DNA of 64,000 bases from Aradus depressus. Taxonomy: Eukaryota; Arthropoda; Insecta; Hemiptera; Aradidae. The stretch lies in the NCBI GenBank assembly GCA_963662175.1, contig OY759216.1, positions 39,573,087 through 39,637,086 of the forward strand, given 5' to 3'. The notes under the pieces are model-generated. The model saw only the letters and a program-made list of their open reading frames with translations, searched no databases and was not told where the DNA came from. The translations under genes were made by a program, and so were the position numbers. Shown here in pieces: positions 22,540-35,046 of this stretch. Within the stretch, counting starts at the first letter, position 1, and the number at the start of each line of letters is the position of its first letter.

Positions 22540-23540
22540 TAATTATTTACTTTGTTCTTCCAATCTTCCCTTTCATAGCAATCCCGTTGCTCACGTTCCC
22601 ATCCAGACGATCCTGTCCGAATACTAAGGCGGTGCTGGCCTAGAGACCTGCTATGATAAGATAGCGTCCTGAGAGTGACTAGCCTCTTCCCTCATTGTCG
22701 CCTCTTTTCAGCTCTCCTGTTCCTCTCGGTTTGCCTCCACTACTAATCAGTGGCTAGGCAGACCCGGAGAGTACGTGGGAAGTCAAGCACGCATACCACT
22801 GAGCTACCGCCGCCCTCTTGTACATTGTATACATATATATTATATTGTAATCACAACATCAAATTTACTTATGGTTTATATTGCCCGATTGTAAATAAAA
22901 ATTTTTAAAAAAAATTGTCATATTATCTATAGTTGTCGTCAAATTAACTTATGGTTTTTACCGATTGTAATATAATAAAAAAATAAAAGATCGTAACTTA
23001 TGAAAACCCTCTTCTCCCTTTAGTGCACTTGAACGAGACTGCATTTAGTGTAGATAATTCATTGAAACCTGCCACCAGGGTCGATATAACTTATGCAGCC
23101 TTCGCTAGTTCTGCGGATTAGAGATAAGAAGAAAGTTTATGTGAAGAGTGATCTACAACTGACAGTAGCCACTGTTCTTCTAGGATAATCTTATCCTGAG
23201 TGTCCATATGAGTGCTCCCTGGGGATGTACCAGGAGGAGTGGGCGGGACTATCTAGGAGCTGACCTTTCTGAGACCACCCACACATGTCGTCACCTGTAG
23301 ATAGTTCTGTCACCTCCCTACCTGGAGAGGGCACTATTATCTATGGGTAGATTGTTCTACCAATTGACCGTGAACAGATATATTATAGGGACAGGGTGTA
23401 GATAGGCTACCTACAGATCTGTGAACTCCTGGCGATACAGGTCAAGCACGACTCCGTTCGCACATAGGGAGTTCCCTTGGGAAGATGATAATTAAAAATG
23501 TTAATTAATCAAAAATCTGCCCAAATGTCTATGACTATAC
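22540..23540. other. Unassigned region between SINE copies
   Basis: 22560-22780 and 23030-23480 are markedly less AT-rich than the surroundings and carry no recognised coding or repeat. They could be remnants of an unfamiliar element: no inverted ends or tandem structure were seen. Confidence 0.4.
22783..22816 (-). mobile_element. SINE head fragment (minus) attached to GC-richer unique sequence
   Basis: CAAGCACGCATACCACTGAG, then CTACCGCCGCCCTC matches only the tRNA-like head. The preceding 22560-22780 is GC-rich with no family recognised, so the head may belong to a chimaeric element. Confidence 0.5.
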
Positions 23541-23546
23541 TGCATA

Positions 23547-23848
23547 AAGGGCGCCGGTAGCTCAGTGGTATGCGTAATTGCTTACTGAGCTAAAGATAGC
23601 GGGTTCGTAACCCGACCCGCGAGGTAAAATAAACTTGAGCACGCCGTCCTTCGGATGGGACGTTAAGCGGTGGTATCGAGCCTGTTCGATGTCAGGTACT
23701 CGTTAAATAACCCTACCCTAGGTGGACAAAATTTAGAAATCCACTAGTAGAGTCGGGCTCATGTCCACCAGAGTTACGAAAGAGCGCTCTGGTAGTAGGC
23801 GATATGACCTCGTGGTTAAAGCCAGGACATGAGTCATAATAATTAACT
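23547..23848 (+). mobile_element. SINE (plus) with imperfect 12-bp target duplication
   Basis: The head GGGCGCCGGTAGCTCAGTGG is intact and the B box is mutated (GGTTCGTAACCC). The flanks CTATACTGCATA (23535-23546) and CTACACTGCATA (23849-23860) differ at one base. Confidence 0.82.
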
Positions 23849-24924
23849 CTACACTGCATATATCTATACTGCACAGCCAAAATTAGTATACTTTACCCTA
23901 TATAAATGATCCAAACAAAAATATTATAACATAAAACCATACTCATTCCTTCATAAGCTTAAAAACCAAAGTTGTCAGTAAATCACTGGCAGAGTACTTC
24001 CCCAGAACGAATTAATCAATATCATCAATATTTCTTTCCCCCTTCAAAACCGTTTAAGCTAATAAACAATAGTTTACTTACAAGGGCTCCTAAATCCTCA
24101 TACTAAATTTAATTTCGATACATTCATTATCGGTAATTAGACTTTTGAGTTAAGCCTTCCCCTAACCGTCCCTTATCCCTTTTGACCGATTTCGCTGAAA
24201 ATCAAGAGTTGTCTTTCTTAGAGAGTTATGGTCATACACAATTTCGTGTCAATTCATTGATTTGATCTGGAGTTATCGTGTTCACAGACACATAATCAAA
24301 GACAGACAGATAATTTTTTTCTTCATATTCGAAAACAGGAGGTCAGAGTATATGAAATTCCGTAAACTCCGCATAAAATGTCTGACCGACTTACATACCT
24401 ACTTTGTAGTCCTCTACTCTTCGTATATATGGGGAAGTAGAAAGTATAAGTATACAGAATATTGTAAAAAAAAAAAAAAAAAAGGTCACATTTTGCTATT
24501 CTTTAAATATTCGAACCCATATATATTTCATTTAAAAAAATAAAAATTGTAGGTCAAACATAATAAAAAGAGTATGCCCATAATATTTCCGTAGATGGCC
24601 CACGCGAAGTGGAAATGACTTTCGTATTATCGTTATTTGCATAAACTATTTATCTGATCCTTGGGTCAAGTATATACTTGTATGTCCATCTAGAAAATAT
24701 ACATACTTTCCATAACAATGAATTATTTGTTATAAATGTTAAAAATTACGTAACTTTATTGGATGCATCCAATTGCCTGGATATTTCAATAGAGGACGCC
24801 GTTATCTCAGAGGTTGTGTACTTGCTACTAAGCTCAATATCGCGGGTTCAATTCGAGGCCCTTAGATTGCTACTCAAGTAAAGGGTTATTATTTTGTTAT
24901 TATCAAAAAATTGTTGCGTTGTTT

Positions 24925-25290
24925 TCAACAGAATTTTATATTTTCCGACCTCCTGATTCCAAAAATGAAACAACAAGTGCTGTCTGAGTGTCTGTGAACA
25001 CGATAACTCCCGATAGAATGCAAGTAGCGACATCTATTGATTTTCTGCGGAATCAGCTGAAGGAGAGGAGAAATTAGAGAGAGGATTAAACTCACAAATT
25101 TCAATAACTGCAGATATATTGAATGTATTGACGCAAAATATGGTATGAGGGATTCGGAAGACACTATATAAGTCAAATATTACGTTTTAGCTCATGAAAC
25201 GGTCGATTGGCTTTGGAGGGAGAGCGAAAACGTAACTAATTAATTTTTGCTGGGGAAGTACATAACCGGTGATTCACCAAAAACTTTTTT
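24925..25290 (-). repeat. Repeat R1, minus copy
   Basis: TTTTCCGACCTCCTGATTCC, then AACACGATAACTCCCGATAG and GGAGGGAGAGCGAAAACGTA, ending CTGGGGAAGTACATAACCGG and TGATTCACC. It is the inverse of the 11685 copy. Other minus copies: 4040-4265, 5065-5175, 5640-5850, 10290-10560, 29530-29905, 31145-31225, 33395-33500, 43160-43580, 45185-45420, 48465-49510 (split by a LINE tail and a PLE palindrome). Confidence 0.68.
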
Positions 25291-25302
25291 TAATCCTAAA
25301 AA

Positions 25303-25815
25303 ACCTTGAGCAAGCCGTCCTTAGGATGGGTCGTTAAGCAAAGGTCCCAAGTCTGTACGATACAAGATACTCCTTAACCTAGAGAGTGCTTGCCTTCTGA
25401 GCTCAAGATCGTGGGTTCGAAACCCAACGGAGGCCCTTAGTTTATTTTTATCTGGGAGGTAAAATAAACTTGAACACGCCGTCCTTCGGATGGGACGTTA
25501 AGCGATGGTCCTGAGCCTGTACGATGTCAGATACTCGTTAAAGACCCCTGCTCTAGGTGAATAAAAATTTAGGGTAGACAACATTTAGGACTCCCATAGT
25601 AGAGTCGGGCTCATGTCCAGCAGAGTGACGAAAGAGCGCTCTAGTAGTAGGCGATATGACCTCTTAGTTAAAGCCCGGGCATGAGTGAATAAAAATTTAA
25701 GGATTTCTAATTATAATTTAGAACTCTCATAGAGTCGGGCTCATGTACACCAAAGAGGCGAAAGAGCGCTCTGGTAGTCGGCGATATGACCTCATAGATA
25801 TAGCCCGGTCATGAA
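25303..25815 (+). mobile_element. Composite of three SINE pieces in tandem
   Basis: A body fragment (25303-25375), a nearly complete copy beginning within the head (25381-25685, B box GGTTCGAAACCC), and a third tail-only piece (25686-25815) are all in the same orientation. The joints fall at AACCTAGAGAGTGCTTGCC and GTGAATAAAAATTTA, a sequence also internal to the SINE, suggesting recombination between copies. Confidence 0.75.
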
Positions 25816-26699
25816 TAACTATTTTAATTTAGCTTTAGTTTCTGTAAAAATCGAAAATCAATACATTCATTCATTTCTTCATGAATATTTAAGTGAGCTC
25901 ATAATGAAAATTATACTGTAAACAATTCGATATAAAAAAGCCTAAATAATTTACCTTAGAAAAGAAAAAAAAAATCTGAAATCCTTCGACGCACTCTAAG
26001 ATTTCATGATTAAAATAATGATCCAAATTCATTTCAATAAAAATTTAAAAGGCAAAAAATTTAGGAAGTGGTTAGAATTTATCTTCTTCCTAATGTCGTT
26101 GCAAATGAATGTTAAAAGACATTCCGAAGATCAGTCTCTTATTTATTATTCAGATAAACCTTTTTTTATTCTTCTTTTGGTTGTATTCGTGTTTTTAAAA
26201 CGGTGATATTTTTTTCCGAAAAATATATTAACATATAAAAATTACAGATGTAGTATGAAGTCATTAATTTAAGAAGACAAGCAGGGGATCATTTACGTTG
26301 GAATATATAAGAAGTTTGCTCCTGATAAGATAGGTACTAAAAACCAGATGCAAACAAAGGTTGTCGGCAAAACACCGGAATTGTACCTCCCCAAAGCAAA
26401 GTAATCAATTACGTTTTCGCTCTTCCTTTGAGAACAATTTACAAATTTGATTGAAATTCAGTAGGTGTCATACTCACATACTTCTGATTCATTGTACTAA
26501 ATTTCATGACATATTCGTTACATCGACAGGTGTTAGGGTTCCTGAGTTCTATGGCTAGAGATCACCGGCCGCACTGGAATCCAGCGGTACGTTGATGAAC
26601 TGCAAGGGCGAATGAGGATCTACAGCCGTGGTGAAAGCAGCTCATTTAGAAGCGGCGCGCCCCTAAATTAACACGCCTGGTCCTCCGGGTTACGAAACC

Positions 26700-26940
26700 A
26701 CAACGATCAAGGAAAGCCGGACGGATTTTTGGACGCACATGGAACTTGGAAAAGGACTAAACCACCTAATTTGGCAACGTGTAATGGCAGAAGCCCCAGG
26801 AGAGCCCCGGGAAAGTATGGAGTCGACGTGGCTGCAGTCCAAGAGATAAGATGGAGTTGCATGGCACTCCTAGAACACAGGGATTACACCCTGATGTGGG
26901 GGACGACCTCAGAAGGGTGGGTGTGAGAAGGTACAGAAGG
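26700..26940 (+). pseudogene. LINE apurinic-type endonuclease N-terminal fragment
   Basis: The frame at 26729-26926 contains RSPRRAPGKYGVDVAAVQEI, then RWSCMALLEHRDYTLMWG. YGVD.AAVQEIRW is the first strand and catalytic Glu block of LINE APE endonucleases, followed by a YTL.W.G strand. The fragment is isolated; no RT was found downstream. Confidence 0.7.
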
Positions 26941-27308
26941 GGGGCCGAGGATAGAGAAGAATGGCGATGAAAATTGCGGAGGCCCAGGTTCTATAAGGAC
27001 CGTAGCGCCAGGGAAAGAATAAAGTAAGAAAACTACCCATACTTGGATCTTGTTGACGGCACATCATTATTAACTTGGAACATCCCCACCTCGAATTGGG
27101 CCTCACTTTAGCTGCTAACACACTTACCATAGTGGAATTAATTTAGTCTATAACAATGGTGATTCAAATCCTGATGGCTTGGCAACACCGCAAGAGGATC
27201 GATTATTTGAACGTTTTGTCTGTTTTAGTTGCTCCAAGTACCTACTAAATACCTAAGTAGTGAACTTACTGTGAACATTCAGACATAAGACTCGGGATTT
27301 TATATAGA

Positions 27309-27720
27309 AACTAGCAGGTTACCTGGCATTACACGTTTAGTAACTATAACCGGACTTATAAGGATATTATGTGTGAAATTTCATAAAAATCTGATTGAGC
27401 GTTAAAGGGCTAGCAGCTTTTGTATCGGACCCCCAGTTCTTCACCCTCCCCTCACAATTTTGAGATACCACAAACCCTATGTTCGTACCGGACTTATAAG
27501 GATGCTACATGTGAAATTAAAAAAGAAGACCGATCAACTCGTTTTAAGACAATCCTTGAAAGGTCTACCAAAATTCATTAATATACGCTCAGCCGTTTTG
27601 CAGTGAAGCTCAAACATACAAACAGAAATTGCACTGATGATCTCATAAGTCCTTAATATAATACTAGCAGGTTAACCGGCTTCGCCGGAAGTAACTTTAA
27701 GCAGTTTAGTAACATTATCT
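27309..27720 (-). mobile_element. Helitron-like minus-strand pieces with two 3' termini
   Basis: ACTAGCAGGTTACCTGGCAT at 27310 and ACTAGCAGGTTAACCGGCTT (then CGCCGG) at 27664 are inverted Helitron 3' ends: CTAG preceded by a short GC hairpin. Between them, TGTGAAATTTCATAAAAATC and CGGACTTATAAGGAT occur, the latter twice. A third such terminus is in RSPRY1 intron 5 at 57241. Confidence 0.6.
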
Positions 27721-27885
27721 GCCCGGTTAGTAACTTTAATGTATATGATATTAGAAATAAGTTGACATTTTCAATGGTCTTGAGGCCAGTGGTTTGTGAC
27801 TTACTTCCGACGAACAATGTCTCATCAAAAAATATTTAGAGTTACAAGAATGAATAGATTTTTTCTTGTACTTAGTTAGTTATTG

Positions 27886-28420
27886 TAATTCATGCCCGGG
27901 CTTTAACTACGAGATCATACCGCCAACTACCAGAGCGCTCTTTCATTCATGGAGAAAAATATATTCTTGAGGCAAGAACAATATTTTTGTGGCATGAAAA
28001 AATGTTCTTGCGGCAAAAAAGTTTAATTCTGCATTTTGTATCGGTGATAGGGTATAGTAGACACCAGTCGGTGATATGGTATAGTGGACACCAGTCGGTG
28101 ATAGGGTATAGTAGACACCAATAGAGTTTTACTACTCAATGGTATGGAGGAATGCTTTTTAATTTAACTCTGTAAGAAGATAATGTCAAGAAGATATCTT
28201 CTTGACGCAAGAATATAGTTTTCTCCATGTAGATATGAGCCCAACTCTACAATGGGAGTCCTAAATTTTGCCTACCCAGGTTTAGTTTTACCTAGATAAA
28301 GGATCTTGAACGATTACCTAACATCGCTTAACTTACAATCCATAGGACGGCGTGCTCATGGTTTGTTGACCCCTCAGATAAAAACTCTAAGGGAGTTCCG
28401 AGCGCGTGATCTTCATCCCC
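27886..28420 (-). mobile_element. SINE (minus) interrupted by a MITE
   Basis: Tail portion at 27886-27947 (CATGCCCGGGCTTTAACTAC), body resuming at about 28230 (GAGCCCAACTCTAC) to about 28415. About 20 bp of SINE at the joint are missing. The 282-bp insert is listed separately. Confidence 0.7.
27948..28229. mobile_element. MITE-like element with ~29-bp terminal inverted repeats
   Basis: The ends are CATGGAGAAAAATATATTCT (extended to GAGGCAAG) and, inverted, CTTGACGCAAGAATATAG to TTTTCTCCATG, matching at about 26 of 29 positions. Inside are three tandem 27-bp units beginning GGTGATAGGGTATAGTAGAC (28043-28123). No coding capacity; superfamily unknown. Confidence 0.65.
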
Positions 28421-29530
28421 TGATTCTTTTCATTTTGAAAGTAACTCAATAATACACCTAAATATTACACATATTAAATTTCTTTCACAATGGATGAAAT
28501 TCCGAAGAAAAAAAATAACTAGAGGAGTACAAGACGACTTGGGTGCTTTTCATAATCATAAGAAGCTGTAGGAATGCCCTACTTCTAAATGGGTTTTCTT
28601 GAAGACATTTTGGCAGGAGAACGAAGCCCGTTGTCAGGCTGGACAGAGTTGGGTCAAGTAAGACGTGATTAGCACATCAAGGACTCGCCGCCCTCTTTGA
28701 AGCCAAAGACAGACGTTCTGCACAGGACTCAGCTACATCCCAATAAGTATTCATGGTTTCGGTCCGATTTCGGAACCACATGGGAACCCATATTTGGAAT
28801 TTGATAAGGGCAGCTCTCGCATTGTGATCCAAGTTGCCATAATTATAAATAGCAATGGCGGATCTACAGTTTTTGGGGCACTGAAGGAGGAAATTTGTTG
28901 GGGAATGAATATTTTAGTTGAGATTGATTATTTAATAAAATTCAAAATATGTCTTTGATTTTATCCTCCCTGTATTTATCGTTTTATTGTTGTTAAAATA
29001 AAATAATTAAATTATTTATGTAATCACAGAATGTGAAGAAAGTGGCAAAATTGTTTTTATGATATACTGGATTGAAGGTGGCAGTAAGTCGCGGTTCCAT
29101 CTTGAATCCTATTCGTTCTTAAAATTTTTTTTTTTACATCATTTTCCTTTACTTTATTATCTCTCTTACCCATCCATCAAAATTGTCTTTCAATTCCTTT
29201 TTATTTATTTATTTTATTTTATTTATTTTCTTATTTTTATTTTTTTTCTGTTCTTGTCCTAATAATTAAAATAAATTTTCGTCCCGAGGAGCTACCACTG
29301 GGTGGCCTTCCTCTCACATGCCCTTCACGCCAACATATCAATACCATCATAGATGCTGGTTGTTGCACCCTAGCAACAGTTGTATCCTTATAAATAAAAG
29401 ACAAAAAAAAAAAAATGATATACTGGAGGAAATAACTTTATTGCATTTATAAATGTATAAATAAATCAATTTCTCATTATTGTCGTTATAGATTAAAAAC
29501 AAAAAAAGACATGACATTTCGAAAAACAAA
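28420..29530. other. Unassigned region
   Basis: 28500-28860 is GC-richer (GGAGAACGAAGCCCGTTGTC and similar) and broken by stops in all frames when read by eye. 28900-29530 is AT-rich with T-runs. No family recognised. Confidence 0.35.
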
Positions 29531-29934
29531 TTGATGTACGTGAATGTATTTGTGAGTGTGTGTCTGTGAACACGATAACTCCCGATAGAAAACTGATTGA
29601 TTTTCAGCTAAATCGGCCAAAGGAAAGGGGCAGGCTTAACACAGAAACTCTAATAAATGCCGTTGTAGTGAATGTATCAACACAAACTTTTATATGTAAA
29701 TTCAAAACCCCATAAATACTACACTTATTAATTTTTCGGGGAATTGGTAGAAGAAAAGGGAATTTATCAGGAGAGAGGGCTCGACTAAAGCCCGTATTAG
29801 TTACTGTGGCATTAAATGTATCCACACAAAATTTAGTAAGAGAATTCAGAAAGTCTAAGTCAATTATTGATTATTTAATCCAAACGATTGATTGGTTTTG
29901 GATGGAGAACAAAAATATAATTGATAAAAATGAA

Positions 29935-30400
29935 AATGAAAAATAATCTTTATTATGGAACATACTTCCCTGAGAATAATAACATAAGAAATAAACAATC
30001 TAGGAATAAATATTAAATGTTATTGACAGGCAATGATTAAAACAATAAAATAAACTAGAAAAAAAAATGTTTGAATAATAATGTAAGACATAATAACAAT
30101 AATGAGTTATATATGAATTGTAAAAAACTGGATGAAACAGAAGAGTAACAATCTGTCCAGTTGGAGTGAGAGACTTTTAGGAGCCAGCCTTAGGAATCAG
30201 AGGTTTGCAGAGTTAAGAAATACTGGAAAAGTAGGAATTTAAATGAAAGAAGGAACATGATCTGGAGAGGGGAAGAGTTCCAGAGGGAGTTAGCCTGGAT
30301 AAGGAAGGAGTTCTGTTAGGTTGTTGTCCTGTGTGAAGGGAGGTAAAGATCAGAGGGACGAGATCTAGTGGTCATGGTATTTAAATTGAAGCATTTGGAA
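29935..30400 (-). mobile_element. CR1/L2-type LINE 3' end (minus)
   Basis: The minus strand reads TRSRPSDLYLPSHRTTT, a stop, then QNSFLIQANSLWNSSPLQI and SFKFLLFQYFLT. R....L..P..RT....SF...A..LWN.LP..I....S...FK..L is the common C-terminus of CR1/L2-like LINE proteins. A ~250-bp AT-rich 3' UTR with AATAAAG and ATTTTTCATTTTCATTTTTA ends at about 29935. Confidence 0.65.
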
Positions 30401-31083
30401 GATCATCAATTATTGATAAATAAAATAAACAATAATTGATCAATTTAAGCTGGGGAAGTACATTGATTTTTGGAATTAATCGAAAAACACGAAATCCCGG
30501 TGAAACATAGAATTTCTGACCGATTACATAACTTTCTCCATACTTCGTAAAGCCGGGGATGTAAAAAAAAAACAGTATGAATTATGTATAGAGACTGAAG
30601 ACGGATGAAGACTCTATTCTCCACAACTGTCAACCTTCACTTCTGTACCGTTTATATAAGAAGAAAAAAGTGGTACAGGAGAAAGAGTTGTGATCCGGGG
30701 AGTGACGAAAGAAAGGACTCCGCAGTCATACTGAGATAGCCATCCTCCGGAAGGAAGCACGGGTTTAATTTTATTTTTAGGAGAAAAAAAAACTTCTGTT
30801 TTTGTACTTTCACAGGATGTTTATGATAAAATAAATGAGAATTCTTAAAATTGAGATAAGATTAGTATTCTTACAAACACTCCTCTATTTACTTTTACTG
30901 AGCATGATGTATAAACAATTGGACAAACTGGGTTACGAATAATAATAATACTATTTATTTCTGTTAAACTATAGCAGGTAATTGGATACATCATATAATT
31001 TTGTATATAAAAATAGCTTATAAAATATCATACCGATACTTAGAATCTTAGAATACAAACACTTATCAGATGAATAATATATA

Positions 31084-31134
<51 letters not shown>

Positions 31135-31539
31135 CTATTTTCAAACAAATAATTGGTTTCAGAGGGAGAGCAAAAACTTAGTTGATTAAGTAGAGCAGGG
31201 AAAGTACACTGCCGGTGATTCACCGATGACTTTTTTGTTGTTGTTTGTTTTAATGATTCATGCCCGGGCTTCAAATGGAGGTCATGACGACTTCCAGACG
31301 GCTTTTCCCCACTCTGGTGAACATCACCCGTCACGACGTTGGCAACATTTAGTACTTACATAGTATTGTACTCTATTACGAAAGTACTAAATTTCGCCTA
31401 ACCAGATCTAGTTAGAATTGGGGTATATTTTGATTTTGTACATTTTTCTAGCGATTATTTACGTCTTATTTTGGGACAAAAGAAGTTGATAAACCAGCAA
31501 CCCATTTCATGAAATATGTCACGTGTAAAATAAAATATA

Positions 31540-31862
31540 GTCTGACCTCTCACTGATTTTATTAATTTTTGCTAGCTGGATTTCGAGGTTGCCCTCATTA
31601 TCAGCAGTCTGATAAAATAATGTTGAAAAAACATAATGTAAAATTATTTAATGAATAAGGTCTAAAAATTAACATATATGTAAAAATATATAACATTTCA
31701 TGGATGGGGACAGGTATGATATTCCTGTTCCTAAATATGAACTGGAAATTATGTTGTTTTAAAAATTATTTTATCAGACTGCCTGATGATGAGGCCAACC
31801 TCGAAAGCCGGCTAGCAAAAATGAATAAAATCTGTGAGAGGTCAGACTATATTTTGTTTTAA
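31540..31862 (+). mobile_element. Palindromic PLE-like tail, family P2
   Basis: Inverted arms begin TATAGTCTGACCTCTCAC and end GTGAGAGGTCAGACTATA. Each carries the tail motif: plus 31793-31815 reads CTGATGA-T-GAGG-CCAA-CCTC-GAAA followed by GCCGGCTAGC; minus 31571-31605 is a partner copy. A related element is at 34386-34730, with single tails at 38873-38900 and 61311-61345. Confidence 0.7.
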
Positions 31863-32800
31863 AACCTGTGAAATAATCACTTCTTCCTACATAGCCATCT
31901 TCATATTAACGGAAATGTGTGGTAATTTACGAATAATAGGAAAACTCTGGTATGGTATCTGTATAGGGTGAGCATAGTAGAAGCCAAGGTGGTTTTACCG
32001 TGCTCCTGCTGACGGGATGAAGGCTGGTAAAGTTACGGATATCTAGAGTTTAACCTTCGTGATGTTATAGAGTGCCTTTAAGGGGGTCTTAAGTCAAGTT
32101 TAAATGACACCGTCCTTGCCTCCGAGCACAATTGATTTAACTTAAATGCGCTTGGCTTACTTTGCAAAAGGTATATATAGATTAAACATTATTATCAATG
32201 GCGCTTAACACAGTGTAACCTAAAAGCGAACCTGGGTTCATCTAAATTGGAGGTAACCTAACACGTCTCTTATCAAATAGGTGGACCATAAAAGGTTGGA
32301 GAGACGTGCCCCGGAGCCCATCCCAAACGTATATCATTGTTTTCAACTATTCTACCATCTGTGATATAGCTTCTAAGAAGGAATAATGTGAGGTGGGTGC
32401 GCATTCTGTTGGTCAGATAAAGAACTAATATTGTGTAAATGATAACCACAAAGGGAGTTTACCTCACTCCTGCGTCATAAATCCTTGATAAGACTTTCAA
32501 AATGGTGTGATGAACATTCCTAATAATATTGTTAGTTTCCAATTATATAAACGGAAAAATGACAATTCACATGTACCTAACTAAAGTTCAACAAAGAACT
32601 TGTTCTGCAGAACAAATAAAGACATAACTTCTGTTGAAAAACGCGGACATATTGTGGAAACTTCATTTTGAAATATTGTATATTCTACAAAAACAGCCAC
32701 GAAGTTTTCAAAGTTGAAATTCCAACCTCTGCTTACTTGATATATAAGAATGGTTCGCACTCTGCATACTGACTCAGTTTATATCTAAAGCTTACAATGG
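31860..32800. other. Unassigned region
   Basis: Mostly unique-looking, moderately AT-rich. CGAAGTTTTC and ATATTGTATATTCTACAAAA near 32675 resemble the sequence flanking P5 tails. No ORF with a recognisable domain. Confidence 0.4.
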
Positions 32801-32807
32801 TGTAGAG

Positions 32808-33050
32808 GGCGCCGGTAGCTCAGTGGTATGCGTGCTTGGCTTGTGAGCTCAAGAACGTGGGTTCGAAACCCGACCGAAGCCGTTACTTTATTTTATGTGG
32901 AAGGTAAAATAAACTTAAGCACGCCGTCCTTCGGATGGGACGTTAAGCAATGATCCCGAATCTGGTCGATGTCAGGTATTCGTTAAAGACCCCTGCCCTC
33001 GGTGAATAAAAGTTTAGGGTAAGCAAAATTTAAGACTCCCACAGTAGATG
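32808..33050 (+). mobile_element. SINE (plus) with rearranged tail
   Basis: Head and body are complete (A box TAGCTCAGTGG, B box GGTTCGAAACC), but the normal tail is replaced after CAGTAGA by an inverted SINE fragment (about 33068-33185, minus). The left junction TTACAATGGTGTAG resembles the P5 PLE tail motif, so this copy probably landed in one. Confidence 0.75.
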
Positions 33051-34151
33051 CGAGGTCACATCGCTTACTACCAAAGCCCGACCCTACTATCGGAGTCCTA
33101 AATTTTAACTACCCTAAATTGTTATACACATTATCATCTCCCAGATAAAAAACCTAAGGGTCTCAACCGTCTTTCGAAAATTAGTGTGATATAGTGTTTC
33201 AAAAGTATTGGCAATGAAGTCAATATTTGTTTTCATATGAAATTTTATGTCGATACATTCATAACAAAGGCAGTTATTTGAGTATTTGTTTTTTAGTCCT
33301 AGCAAAAAAAAATCATATCGTTTTGAAAGTCTTATCAAGGATTCATGGTGCAGGAGCGAGGTAAACTCCCTTTGTGTATTGTTTAAATAGGAGCCCCTAT
33401 GCAAATCAACTATTGAATATTAGCGCAAACTGTCGAATGGTTTTGGAGGGGGAGCGAAAAATTAATGGATTAATTCGTCCTGGGAAAGTACATAGCCATT
33501 TTTGGAATTACTTGGAAGTAAAGAAATAAAATAAAAGGAATCATCCTTTTAGGTGTAGATTAGTGGTCCATAAAATTTTTTCCGCAGAAGCAATTCACAT
33601 CTACGAAATAAATTGAACAAGATGGCGGTTTTAAAATGTCAGGGACTGGTTTAGGATGGTGTGGATCTTGAAAGTTTATGGGCCAAGATTACCAGTTAGG
33701 ATCTCTCGTAAAATATGATTTTTATTTGTTGGGAGAAAACCCAACATATCCCATTGGTAGAGAGGCTGGCGAAATAATGAAAACAACAAAAAGGAGAAAT
33801 AAAAAAAAAAAATTCTAAGGCACAATTTTCTCTCTAAATTAGATTTACTCTGGTACAAATGAAAACAAGGCATGGGTGTAACAACGGCTCCTTCTTCAGA
33901 TCGAAATTATTCGCAAGCATCTAAGTTTTCAATTTCTCTTTGAACTATTCTTCCTTTATCGGCCGCTTTGGCTGAAAATCAGTAGTTCAGCTCAATCACT
34001 TCTCAGCTCACAAATAAAATTTCGTTTTGATACATTATTTCCACTGACAGTTATTAATGTGACGATGGCTGATGTAGTGAGAAATTATTTGTTTACATAC
34101 TGTAAAGTAAAAATGTAGTCTGACCTGAGCCTAATGAGTTTTTCTGGGAAA

Positions 34152-34395
34152 ATTTTATCTGGGTGGTAAATAAAACTTGAGCATGCCGTCCTTCGGATGG
34201 GACGTTAAAAGATGGTCTCGAGACTGTGGAATGTCATATACTCGTTAAAGACCCCCGGTTAGACAAAATTAGGTTAGACACTCCCACAGTAGAGTCGGGT
34301 TCATGTCCACCAGAGGAAAGAAAGAGAGCTCTGGTAGTAGACGATATGACGTCGTAGTTAAAGCCCGGGCATGAGTCATAATAACTAACCATAGT
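34152..34395 (+). mobile_element. Headless SINE (plus)
   Basis: It starts at TTTATCTGGGTGGTAAATAA, downstream of the tRNA head, and ends GGGCATGAGTCATAATAACT. It lies between two P2 PLE tail edges. Confidence 0.7.
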
Positions 34396-34730
34396 CTGAC
34401 CTCTCACAGATTATATTATTTGTTCTAGCCGGCTTTCGAAAATGCCCTCATCATCATTAAAATTTCAAATAGAATGAATTTTTATTTTTAAGGGCTAAAA
34501 TAAATACATACCAAAATTTACTAAAATTAACTGTTCATGAAAATAAATAAATAAAATAATTAAATAAGTAATATTAATATATAATATAAATGACAAATTA
34601 TTATTGTTATTCATTGTTTTTACATTTTCACTAAATTATGAGTTCTTTGTAGACAGCACAATGATGAGGTCAACCTCGAAAGACGGCTAACAGAAATAAT
34701 AAAATCTGTGAGAGGTCAGACTACGTTTTT
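34386..34730 (+). mobile_element. Second palindromic P2 PLE-like element
   Basis: It starts TAGTCTGACCTCTCACAG and ends with the inverse GTGAGAGGTCAGACTA. Tail motifs lie at about 34425-34455 (minus) and 34661-34690 (plus, ATGATGAGGTCAACCTCGAA). The interior is AT-rich and non-coding. A third P2 edge (TGTAGTCTGACCTGAG) at about 34123 is cut by the SINE at 34152. Confidence 0.65.
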
Positions 34731-35046
34731 CCTCTTCCCCTTTGACCTTCCTTTCCCCTCTTTCCTTTTGTCGATTTAGCTGAAATAGTCTGTACGTCCA
34801 TCTGGTTCCAGATATAAATTTTCATCTCGATTGTTGTTTTTGTTCGTGACTCAAGCCCGGGCTTCAAATACCCGCTCTCTTTCGTCACTCTGGAGGACAT
34901 TTATTACGATGACCACGGATTGCTACCACTTTAATACGGTAATAACAGGGTATACGCAGTGGAAGTGATATCTAAAAAGGGGTAGTGGTGTCGTAATAAA
35001 AGAGACACAAGTTCTATATTTAATTTATTATTACATATATATATAT

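Noticed and set aside
30969..31334. 121-codon minus-strand frame
   Set aside because: It combines a SINE remnant, R1 and an Ile-Tyr run from (TA)n; coding is not credible.
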